Assembly (NCBI GenBank): GCA_002705485.1
Contig: PAGT01000041.1
Coordinates: forward strand, 2,875-11,400
From: Flavobacteriales bacterium
GTDB taxonomy: Bacteria > Bacteroidota > Bacteroidia > Flavobacteriales > Flavobacteriaceae
Direction of reading: 5' to 3'
DNA: 8,526 nt
Shown piece by piece: positions 1 to 6,390 of this stretch (position 1 is its first letter; each line of letters starts with the position of its first letter). The notes beneath the pieces were generated by a model, which was given only the letters and a program-made list of their open reading frames with translations, was not told the origin of the DNA and searched no databases. The translations under genes were made by a program, and so were the position numbers.

Positions 1-581
1 AAGCCATACCAAAACGGACCATCTAGACGGTTCATTGATTTTAACGCATCGTAAATAGATTGATCCATTGTTTTATTAAAGGGAACAAACATTTGGGCGC
101 CATCATACGAATCAGTAAGGGTTTTGGCTACCGGCCAATCCATTCTCGTAGGATTTGATTGAATCAAATAATAGGTTTTTCCTGCAGGCTTTGAGTGAGA
201 AACAGGTACACCATTATTAGCAATTATCGTTAATGAATTTGCAGCTGCAAATGCTGCAATTGAAAGGTCTCTAGCTACAAATGTGAATGAGTCAGTTCCA
301 GAAAAGCCTAAATTAGGCACATACTTCACATTGGAAGAATTCAAATAAGCAGGAAGATCGGATTGATTTATAGTTGAATTTCCATTTTTGAGAACTCCAT
401 TGGTTGGTAAAGTCTTTATAACATAAGAAAGAATATCATTATCAGAATCAGTTGCAACTAACGTTATATCCGTTACAGTTCCTTTGGTTGTACTAACAGA
501 CTGGTTTTGTGCAACAGGGGGTGTATTTTGTGAATAACTAGTAAAAGTTATTAGTAAAATTAAATATGATATTTTTTTCAT
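1..581 (-). CDS. Secreted Ig-like/C-type-lectin-like protein, second tandem copy (3' end outside window)
   Basis: The frame opens with ATG at 579-581 and stays open for 193 codons to the window edge, so the C-terminus is missing. The product begins with a signal peptide (MKKISYLILLITFTSYSQ, cleavage near residues 17-18; no lipobox Cys, so not a lipoprotein). A cadherin/tandem-95-like Ig repeat follows at about residues 20-104 (NTPPVAQNQSV, LVATDSDND, GFSGTDSFTF), and then the beginning of a C-type-lectin-like domain from about 133 (KPAGKTYYLI, DSYDGAQMF, and FWYG at the edge). It is a close paralogue of the protein encoded at 600-1784: by hand count about 97 of 125 residues are identical over residues 16-140 with no gaps, after which this copy is five residues shorter in one loop. 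It starts 18 bp after its neighbour's stop and is likely co-transcribed. A role at the cell surface, binding glycans or calcium, is inferred from the fold. Whether it has a T9SS sorting domain cannot be seen here. Confidence 0.88.
   Translation of the reverse strand, partial: MKKISYLILLITFTSYSQNTPPVAQNQSVSTTKGTVTDITLVATDSDNDILSYVIKTLPTNGVLKNGNSTINQSDLPAYLNSSNVKYVPNLGFSGTDSFTFVARDLSIAAFAAANSLTIIANNGVPVSHSKPAGKTYYLIQSNPTRMDWPVAKTLTDSYDGAQMFVPFNKTMDQSIYDALKSMNRLDGPFWYG
162..581 (-). repeat. Tandem gene duplication, copy 2 (first 140 codons)
   Basis: This segment encodes residues 1-140 of the second lectin-like protein and aligns without gaps to 1365-1784 at a constant offset of 1203 bp. Exact shared blocks include 255-275 with 1458-1478 (21 bases) and 406-425 with 1609-1628 (20 bases). 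The signal peptides are less alike than the mature domains, as expected for a duplication under purifying selection. Confidence 0.85.
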
Positions 582-599
582 CTTATAAATATAAACGTT

Positions 600-1784
600 T
601 TAAAAAGAGTCTGGCTCGGATATCACTGCCTCAAAACATTGTTCATAATTGGCTTGACCGTCTACTTTAAAACATACAGTGTAGGTTCCTTTACCAAGTC
701 CAGTTACTGATCCTGATTTACTTGTTCCATTGATTTTAATAGGATTTGCTACTCCGCTCACAATTACAGTATAATCATAGTTTGCATCTATCACTGAAAA
801 TTGTAGATAACCATCTTTTTTTCCATTACAAGTACAACTTCCAACAGAGATTTGGTTGTTATTATCTGGTAAATTAAAGCCCTCTCCGGAGACGGTAATG
901 GAAACTGTAGCAACATTACTTTCACTTCCAGAATCATTAACCGTAAACTCAAATAGTGGCCATGATTGTCCATTTCCTGGTCTCATATCATTCCATTTGA
1001 TTCCATTATTTCCAAAATTCATTTGACCATAATCTTCTTGTCCAGCGTTATTGGGTTCACCTGGCCACCAGTTTTGGTAACCTCTATCTTTCAAGGTAAC
1101 TCCATCGACCCAAGTCCAGCCCCCCCAATTTTGATTTTCTCTCCCGGGTTCCGCATAATCTGGGGATGTTTTGTCTTGATAAAGACCTAACCAATACCTA
1201 GTTCCTGAACCATTCAAACCCATAGAACCAAGACCATCCCAAACTAATTTTTCCATTTCAGCGTTGAGTATGATATACATTTTCGCTCCATCATAACTAT
1301 CAGTAGCTGTTTTGGCAACAGTCCAATCAACAGGTGAAAATCCAGATTTTCCAGTATTGGAATCAATCAAAAAATAAGTTTTTCCAGCAGGCTTATTATA
1401 AGTTACAGGTTCTCCATTGTTATTAATGATTGTCAAACCATTCGCTGCGGCAAAAGATGCAATTGAAAGGTCTCTAGCAACAAAAGTAAAAGAATCATTT
1501 CCAGAAAATCCAGCTGCTGGAATATACTTTAGAGTTGAAGACCCTAAAATTCTGGGTAAATCTGACTGAGTTATTGTTGTGTTTCCATCCTTTAAATTAC
1601 CATTCTGTGGTAAAGTCTTTATAACATAGGTTAAAACATCATTATCGATATCAGTTGCTACAAGCGTTATTTCTTTAACTGTTCCTTTAGTAGTATTAAC
1701 AGATTGATTTTGAGCTACAGGAGGTGTGTTTTGCGAATAAATATTAGAGGAAATTATAAATATTACTAAAAGTATATTTTTCAT
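600..1784 (-). CDS. Secreted Ig-like/C-type-lectin-like protein with SprB-like C-terminal module
   Basis: A 394-residue secreted protein. Residues 1-18 form a signal peptide ending YSQ. Residues 20-104 are a tandem-95/cadherin-like Ig repeat (PPVAQNQSV, LVATDIDND, GFSGNDSFTF). Residues about 134-280 are a C-type-lectin-like domain with WLGL (198-201), WTWVDG (223-228), GEPNN (242-246) and WND (264-266). EPN and WND are the calcium and mannose-type sugar-binding motifs of this fold, but the domain contains no cysteine, so the usual disulphides are absent. Residues 281-299 (TVNDSG, then NVATVSITV) resemble the last strand of a tandem-95 repeat. Residues 301-390 form a module with Cys317, 319, 371 and 383 (CTCNGKKDG, GTYTVCFKV, YEQCFEAVI), of a type common in flavobacterial surface proteins. 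The chain ends at EPDSF with no recognisable T9SS sorting domain, which looks like truncation. The start lies 8 bp after the antiporter stop. Glycan or calcium binding is inferred; the ligand is unknown. Confidence 0.9.
   Translation of the reverse strand: MKNILLVIFIISSNIYSQNTPPVAQNQSVNTTKGTVKEITLVATDIDNDVLTYVIKTLPQNGNLKDGNTTITQSDLPRILGSSTLKYIPAAGFSGNDSFTFVARDLSIASFAAANGLTIINNNGEPVTYNKPAGKTYFLIDSNTGKSGFSPVDWTVAKTATDSYDGAKMYIILNAEMEKLVWDGLGSMGLNGSGTRYWLGLYQDKTSPDYAEPGRENQNWGGWTWVDGVTLKDRGYQNWWPGEPNNAGQEDYGQMNFGNNGIKWNDMRPGNGQSWPLFEFTVNDSGSESNVATVSITVSGEGFNLPDNNNQISVGSCTCNGKKDGYLQFSVIDANYDYTVIVSGVANPIKINGTSKSGSVTGLGKGTYTVCFKVDGQANYEQCFEAVISEPDSF
1365..1784 (-). repeat. Tandem gene duplication, copy 1 (first 140 codons)
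   Basis: Partner of 162-581, encoding residues 1-140 of the first lectin-like protein. Similarity continues past this block into the lectin domain (for example DSYDGA in both copies), but with a five-residue length difference and more substitutions. The short sequences just upstream of the two start codons do not look alike, so the duplicated unit appears to begin at or near the coding region. Confidence 0.82.
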
Positions 1785-1792
1785 AAAACTTA

Positions 1793-3061
1793 CTATTTAG
1801 CAATCTTTTCTAATGTCAAACCTTGGAACAATATGGTAAATAAAACTACCATATATGTCAAAAATAAAATTAATTCTTTGCCGTCACCTATTTGATCTGG
1901 TAAATTTAAAGCCAATGCTATACTTAGACCTCCACGTAGTCCTCCCCAAGTAATTATAAGTGAAGTATTTTTTTCAAATTTTTTCTTTAAAGACAAAATA
2001 CTTATAGGTATTGTAACACCAATACCTCTGGAAACAACAACCAAAATTATAGTTATTACTGAAACAACTAAAAATGATAAATTGAAATTTTGGAAAATTG
2101 GAATTATTTCCAAACCTATCAATATAAACAAAATGGCATTTAATGTTTCGTCAAGTAAGTGCCAAAACTTGTATACATATTCTCCCATTGCCTGTTGTAC
2201 ACCATGTTCAACCTTATCGGTATCTATATTTCTGTTTAAAAATAGCCCCATCATTACAACAGCCAAAGGTCCTGAAAAGTGGAACTTATAAGCAATCACT
2301 GAAACAAACAAAACTAATGAAAGAGTGATCAAAACCTCTAATTCAACATGTTCGTTTTCAATGTACTTTACTACTTTTAAACCAAGAAAACCTGCAATAG
2401 AACCGAGCAATACACCACCAAAAACTTCTGTAGCAAATAAAGTGGTAACAAACTCAGGTGTTACATTTTCAACCCCTAAGGATTTAACTTTTAAAAGAGT
2501 TAAAAAAATCACTACACCAATACCATCATTAAACAACGACTCACCTGCAATTCTGGTTTCTGTCAAAGAAGATAAATTCATTTTTTTAACAATGGACAAA
2601 ACAGCAATGGGGTCAGTGGGTGCAATCAAAGCTCCAAAAAGGAGACAGTCAACGTATGTTAAACCTAAATCATTGAGGCCAAACATTGGTTGTTGTATCA
2701 ACCAATGAACCCCTGTTCCTACTGCAAAAGTTGAAAAAACAACTCCAAAAGATGCTAAAAAAAGTATGGTTAATTTATCCTTTAACAGATCATGCACATT
2801 AACACTTATGGCCCCAGCAAATAAAAGGAAAGGTAGCATTACATCAATTAAAAGAACACTAAAATCAAAACTTTTTGTCAAACTTGTTACTGTCGACAAG
2901 AAATCAGGAAAGATTAATCCAGACAACAAAACAATAACAGATAAACAAATGGCTAATATCATCAAACCAATTGTTTGTGGAAGTTTTAATAATCTTAGAT
3001 TTATTATTGAAAATATCGATGCTAATAAAAGTAAAACTGTTGTAATTTCTAAAATGCTCAT
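1793..3061 (-). CDS. CPA1-family Na+(K+)/H+ antiporter, NhaP type
   Basis: A 422-residue inner-membrane protein with about 12 hydrophobic segments. It exchanges a cation, probably Na+ or K+, for protons across the cytoplasmic membrane, supporting pH and salt balance. CPA1 signatures are clear: APTDP at residues 147-151, ESLFNDG at 174-180 with the Asn-Asp pair (178-179) of the ion-binding site, LIGLE at 314-318, SRG with Arg345, and TWGGLRGGLS at 371-380 with Arg376. An Asn-Asp rather than Asp-Asp pair is the form linked in the family to electroneutral exchange. The chain ends soon after the last membrane segment, so there is no RCK or other cytosolic regulatory tail. It lies 29 bp after the OsmC-family gene and 8 bp before the first lectin-like gene, so it is likely translated from the same mRNA as both. 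Cation specificity cannot be read from the sequence, so no symbol is given. Confidence 0.93.
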   Translation of the reverse strand: MSILEITTVLLLLASIFSIINLRLLKLPQTIGLMILAICLSVIVLLSGLIFPDFLSTVTSLTKSFDFSVLLIDVMLPFLLFAGAISVNVHDLLKDKLTILFLASFGVVFSTFAVGTGVHWLIQQPMFGLNDLGLTYVDCLLFGALIAPTDPIAVLSIVKKMNLSSLTETRIAGESLFNDGIGVVIFLTLLKVKSLGVENVTPEFVTTLFATEVFGGVLLGSIAGFLGLKVVKYIENEHVELEVLITLSLVLFVSVIAYKFHFSGPLAVVMMGLFLNRNIDTDKVEHGVQQAMGEYVYKFWHLLDETLNAILFILIGLEIIPIFQNFNLSFLVVSVITIILVVVSRGIGVTIPISILSLKKKFEKNTSLIITWGGLRGGLSIALALNLPDQIGDGKELILFLTYMVVLFTILFQGLTLEKIAK

Positions 3062-3090
3062 ATTATTTAATTAATATAATGATCTTTTTT

Positions 3091-3507
3091 TTAATTCCGT
3101 AAAATTTCAAAACTATGTTTTATAATTGTGTCTTTTCTTATGGTTGATCCGACAGAACAGTATTTATCTATTGAGAGAGAAATAAAACGTTCTGCCTCAT
3201 CTTGCTTTAAATCTGATGAATAAATATAATATTTAATATTAATAGATTTGAAATATCTTGGTGCTGTTTCTGCTCTTGTTCCAGATGATTCAGCTTTTAT
3301 ATTTTTAAAATCTCTTCTCCTTTTTTTTATCATCGAAACAATTTCAACAGCAGCACATGATGTCACAGCTCCCAAAAGGAGCTCAACAGGGGAAAGATTT
3401 TCTTTTTTTTCTGATTCGTACATGTCAATTGTAACTGTGTTTCCCGTTCTGTTTTCAACATTATATTTTTCATCATCAACATAACTCATTTTAATTTTTG
3501 GATCCAT
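3091..3507 (-). CDS. OsmC-family thiol peroxidase-like protein
   Basis: A 138-residue cytoplasmic protein of the OsmC/Ohr superfamily, whose characterised members reduce organic hydroperoxides or related substrates through two reactive cysteines in a dimer. The helix motif SPVELLLGAVTSC (residues 39-51) carries the conserved Glu42 and first cysteine, Cys51. The second cysteine, Cys117, lies in DKYCSVGSTI, as in the OsmC/YhfA-type branch. Its length is normal. The N-terminus (MDPKIKMSYVDDEKY) fits a complete first strand, so the ATG at 3505-3507 is preferred over the internal Met7. It lies 48 bp after the FAD oxidoreductase and 29 bp before the antiporter, in one probable operon. Pairing with a flavoenzyme suggests peroxide or thiol stress protection, but that is inference. 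The true substrate of this subgroup is uncertain. Confidence 0.92.
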   Translation of the reverse strand: MDPKIKMSYVDDEKYNVENRTGNTVTIDMYESEKKENLSPVELLLGAVTSCAAVEIVSMIKKRRRDFKNIKAESSGTRAETAPRYFKSINIKYYIYSSDLKQDEAERFISLSIDKYCSVGSTIRKDTIIKHSFEILRN

Positions 3508-3555
3508 ATTTGAAATTTTAATTAAAATAAAAATTTGTTTACAGTTACCGATAGA

Positions 3556-5142
3556 TTATTGGTATATTTTTTTCATAAAATTTACGCCAGTTATTGATGC
3601 TGATGTAATTAGGCCAGAAAACAATGCTCCCCCAACTCCAGCACTTACTATATCTTGACCTGTTAAATAAAGACCTTTAATATTAGTTTTTGGACGCAGA
3701 AATTTCTGTTCAAATCTTTGAGGTGAATGATCGATACCATAAAGCTCCCCTTTTTGGTAGTTTACAAAATGTTTTGTTGTTAACGGACTAGAAAGCTCGT
3801 AATAATCTATTTTATCTCTCAGATTTGGCAGATGGTTAAATAAGTGTTCAAGTAATCTCTTAGATATGTCCTCTTTAGTATTTTCATATTCTGGACCCCT
3901 TTTTTTCCATGAAGAACCTTCCCATTTTTCAAAGGATTCATAAGGAAGTAATGTAATTATATCGATTGTACTCCTGCCTGGGTATCTATCATTCCATGAT
4001 GGATCCTTAGCAGATGGAAATGAAATATAAACGAGTGGAAATTCGTTAGACTGGTCCTTTAAATACAATTCCACTGCTGAATCATGATCGATGTGGTCTT
4101 GGTATATCCAAAGGTTATTCTTAGGAAGTTTTAAAGATTTTGCATCTCCTTTTAATCCAATATAAAGACAGCCGTGGGCAACTGAAGGGTTCAGTGATTT
4201 AAGTTGTTTTTTAAATCCAAGTTTCTTAGATATTTTACTACTAATTAATTGATTGCAGGTATTAAAAACTCCTACGCCGCTAACAATTACATTTGAAAAA
4301 ACTTTTTTACCATCTTCCAGTTCAACACCAATTGCTTTGTTCTTTTCAATAATTATTTTTTTAACATGAGCTCTAACAATAATTTGTCCACCTGATTTTT
4401 CAATAACCGGATCAATTGTTTTAACAATTTGAGATGATCCGCCAACTGGAAAACTCCCCCCCTTGAAATAATGTTTAACTACAGATGCATGCATTGCGAA
4501 ACTGCTTAGTTTGGGTGTTAGACCATAATCTCCGTACTGGGCAGTTAAAACTTTTATTAATTCTTGGTTCTTTGTGATTGAGCTTAAAACTTCATAGGTG
4601 GTTTTAGAAGAATATTTTAAGTATGGTCCCCTAAGAAAAAACCCAAACAGTGAACTTAAAAAATTGGGTAATGTTTTTTCTAAGTAAAATTTTTTCATTG
4701 CCTTGTTGGCATCAAAAACTAATTGAACATACTTGTCAATAACAGAGGACTCGTCAGGAAAATATGATTTCATTTTTGATTTGAAATTTTCAACACCTTT
4801 TACAAAATCATATGTCTTCTGACCTACAATGATTTTATCATATACCTCACCCATATCTTCCCATTTAATCTTCTTGTTTGAAATGTAATCAAACATTTTT
4901 CTAATTGGGCTGTATTGGTTTTGAACCTCCCCTATATAATGTATACCAACGTCCCATTCATATCCTTTTCTTTTGAAAACATGTGTAAACCCTCCTGCAA
5001 CATAATGCCTTTCCAAAACCAAGACTTTTTTTCCTTCTTTTGAAAGTAAAGCCGCAGTTGATAAACTACCAATACCTGAACCAATAATTATAGCATCGTA
5101 ATTTTCATCAATTTTGGGTTCTCTTTTATATGAGGATATCAT
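3556..5142 (-). CDS. FAD-dependent oxidoreductase, all-trans-retinol 13,14-reductase/carotenoid isomerase (RetSat/CrtISO) type
   Basis: A 528-residue flavoprotein of the phytoene desaturase superfamily. The N-terminal dinucleotide-binding fold spans about residues 15-50: DAIIIGSGIGSLSTAALL, then VLVLER with Glu44 placed to bind the adenosine ribose. HYVAGGFTHVFKRKGYEWD and GIHYIGEV (about 46-72) match the RetSat branch closely. The C-terminal FAD motif is GLYLTGQD (490-497) followed by GVGGALFSG (502-510). The third glycine of GxGxxG is Ser26 here, a mild departure. Relatives saturate or isomerise double bonds in retinol or carotenoids; the substrate here is not determined and may be a carotenoid or another polyene lipid. 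It is the first gene of the five-gene minus-strand unit, and its ATG at 5140-5142 faces the divergent Gfo/Idh/MocA gene. The length is usual for the family and there is no sign of a frameshift. Confidence 0.9.
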   Translation of the reverse strand: MISSYKREPKIDENYDAIIIGSGIGSLSTAALLSKEGKKVLVLERHYVAGGFTHVFKRKGYEWDVGIHYIGEVQNQYSPIRKMFDYISNKKIKWEDMGEVYDKIIVGQKTYDFVKGVENFKSKMKSYFPDESSVIDKYVQLVFDANKAMKKFYLEKTLPNFLSSLFGFFLRGPYLKYSSKTTYEVLSSITKNQELIKVLTAQYGDYGLTPKLSSFAMHASVVKHYFKGGSFPVGGSSQIVKTIDPVIEKSGGQIIVRAHVKKIIIEKNKAIGVELEDGKKVFSNVIVSGVGVFNTCNQLISSKISKKLGFKKQLKSLNPSVAHGCLYIGLKGDAKSLKLPKNNLWIYQDHIDHDSAVELYLKDQSNEFPLVYISFPSAKDPSWNDRYPGRSTIDIITLLPYESFEKWEGSSWKKRGPEYENTKEDISKRLLEHLFNHLPNLRDKIDYYELSSPLTTKHFVNYQKGELYGIDHSPQRFEQKFLRPKTNIKGLYLTGQDIVSAGVGGALFSGLITSASITGVNFMKKIYQ

Positions 5143-5169
5143 TTATATAAAATTATGATATTTTTATTT

Positions 5170-5188
5170 TCAATAACACAAGTATTGA
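5170..5188. promoter_or_regulatory. Candidate operator dyad TCAATA-N7-TATTGA
   Basis: TCAATA at 5170-5175 and TATTGA at 5183-5188 are perfect inverted repeats separated by seven bases. The right arm overlaps the proposed -33 element of the plus-strand promoter, a usual place for a repressor site. Short AT-rich dyads also arise by chance, so this is only a candidate. Confidence 0.25.
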
Positions 5189-5215
5189 CAATAATCATAT
5201 AAATTACTAATTTTC
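5184..5215 (+). promoter_or_regulatory. Candidate Bacteroidota sigma-ABfr-type promoter for the Gfo/Idh/MocA gene
   Basis: ATTG at 5184-5187 (consensus TTTG near -33) is followed after 20 bp by TAATTTTC at 5208-5215, which matches seven of eight positions of the TAnnTTTG -7 element. Transcription would begin near 5221, about 18 bp before the start codon at 5239. The spacing fits the known arrangement; no experimental support is available. Confidence 0.4.
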
Positions 5216-5238
5216 AATTAACATAATAACCTAAATGT

Positions 5239-6318
5239 ATGGAAAGAAGAAGTTTTAATAAAACTTTAGCATCATCAATAGCTGGAATATCAATAAGTCA
5301 AAACATTTTTTCTCACTCAAAAATTAGAAAAAAATTAGGTGTTGCATTAGTCGGGCTTGGTAGTTACTCTAAAGGAGCTTTAGGGCCTGCATTATTAGAA
5401 ACCGAATTCTGTGAACTAAAAGCAATAGTAACAGGAACAAAATCAAAAGTGAATGAGTGGAAATTAAAATACAATATAAATGATAATGGTGTCTACAATT
5501 ATAAAAACTTTGAATCAATAGCAAATAATGATCAAGTTGATATTGTATATATAGTTCTTCCCAACAATATGCATAAAGAATACACAATCAAAGCTCTAGA
5601 AGCTGGTAAACATGTCATTTGTGAAAAACCTATGGCATTAAACGCTGAGGAAGCTAAGGAAATGATTGAGGTGAGTAAAAAAGTAAGAAAAGAACTTTTT
5701 ATGGGTTATAGACTTCATTATGACCCATACCATTTGGAGTGTATTAATTATTGTAGAAACAAAACATTTGGTAAACTGAATGTAGTCTTAGCAGAGTTTG
5801 GATATGGAATTTCAAATAGAGACCATTGGAAATTAAAAAAATCCTATGGTGGGGGTGCATTAATGGACGTAGGTATTTATGCAATACAAGCTGCAAGATA
5901 TTGTACTGGAGAAGAACCAATTTCTTTAAGTGCAAAAGAATACAAGACAGACCAAACTAAATTTAATGAGGTTGATGACACAATTGTTTGGCAAATGGAG
6001 TTTTTGAATGGAAAAGTTGCTAATTGTGCAACCTCTTTTTCAGCATCTATGAACAACTTACATCTGGGCTTTGAAAAAGGGTTTGCAAAACTTCATCCTG
6101 CATATACCTGGAGAAAGGTTTCAGGATACACTTCAAAAAAACAATTAAGTTTTCCTAGTATCAATCAACAAGCATTACATATGGATGGAATATCAAATTA
6201 TTTAATAAATAAAATTCCACACAATAATGTTGGAGCCGATGAAGGTTTGAAAGATATGATTGTTATTGATAAAATTTTTGAATCAATCAGTAACAATGGA
6301 CAAACTATTTCATTATAA
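5239..6318 (+). CDS. Gfo/Idh/MocA-family NAD(P)-dependent oxidoreductase with Tat-like leader
   Basis: A 359-residue protein. The N-terminal Rossmann fold has VALVGLGSYS at about residues 35-44, VDIVYIVLPNNMHKEY (100-115) and the family hallmark CEKPMALNAEEA (128-139) with Lys130. The C-terminal domain carries GGGALMDVGIYAI (204-216), in which Asp210 and Tyr214 align with the catalytic region of the glucose-fructose oxidoreductase group. YRLHYDPYH (157-165) also fits that group. Such enzymes oxidise or epimerise sugars or cyclitols with tightly bound NADP; the substrate here is unknown. The N-terminus MERRSFNKTLASSIAG has a twin-arginine motif (RRSFNK) and a modest hydrophobic stretch, so Tat export to the periplasm is likely, though no clean signal-peptidase site is visible. 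It is transcribed alone, divergently from the FAD oxidoreductase, and is followed by a possible terminator. Confidence 0.92.
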   Translation: MERRSFNKTLASSIAGISISQNIFSHSKIRKKLGVALVGLGSYSKGALGPALLETEFCELKAIVTGTKSKVNEWKLKYNINDNGVYNYKNFESIANNDQVDIVYIVLPNNMHKEYTIKALEAGKHVICEKPMALNAEEAKEMIEVSKKVRKELFMGYRLHYDPYHLECINYCRNKTFGKLNVVLAEFGYGISNRDHWKLKKSYGGGALMDVGIYAIQAARYCTGEEPISLSAKEYKTDQTKFNEVDDTIVWQMEFLNGKVANCATSFSASMNNLHLGFEKGFAKLHPAYTWRKVSGYTSKKQLSFPSINQQALHMDGISNYLINKIPHNNVGADEGLKDMIVIDKIFESISNNGQTISL

Positions 6319-6324
6319 TTTTAC

Positions 6325-6346
6325 ATACTAGTCAGTATTTTTTTTT
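6325..6346 (+). terminator. Possible intrinsic terminator after the Gfo/Idh/MocA gene
   Basis: ATACT (6325-6329), a four-base loop AGTC and AGTAT (6334-6338) form a short hairpin, with a run of nine T from 6338. The stem has only five mostly A-T pairs and is weak, but the T-tract and its position just after the stop codon support it. The remaining intergenic DNA to 6390 must hold the promoter of the ABC unit. TATTATTTG at 6359-6367 is near the TAnnTTTG consensus but has one extra base and no good -33 partner. Confidence 0.45.
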
Positions 6347-6390
6347 ATTTAACAAACATATTATTTGTATTTTAGTAGATATTTATTTCT

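Larger units (their letters stand above)
5143..5238. other. Divergent intergenic region between two transcription units
   Basis: These 96 bp separate two start codons pointing away from each other and must hold the signals for both units. It is very AT-rich. A reasonable Bacteroidota-type promoter can be proposed for the plus strand. For the minus strand I found only partial matches with poor spacing (such as TAATTTTA close to the start codon), so that promoter is not assigned. Confidence 0.6.

Noticed and set aside
1120..1126. Run of seven C (G7 on the coding strand) in the first lectin gene, considered as a phase-variation tract
   Set aside because: It is short and encodes a normal Gly-Gly in NWGGW of the lectin fold. 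A run of the same length occurs at 4456-4462 in the FAD oxidoreductase, again encoding Gly-Gly, and a G6 run lies at 8036-8041. It is best explained by glycine codons.
2325..3074. Open frames on the plus strand (2325-2708 and 2766-3074) opposite the antiporter gene
   Set aside because: They are antisense to a well-conserved gene with all its family motifs. Their translations show no recognisable domain and there is no promoter-like sequence in front of them.
3519..3532. AT-only palindrome upstream of the OsmC-family gene
   Set aside because: It is made only of A and T in a very AT-rich spacer, so a palindrome of this sort is expected by chance.
3542..3562. Inverted repeat ACCGATA / TATTGGT at the end of the FAD oxidoreductase gene, considered as a terminator
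   Set aside because: In the transcribed (minus) direction the stem contains an A-C mismatch and is not followed by a U-tract, so it gives little support for termination before the OsmC-family gene.
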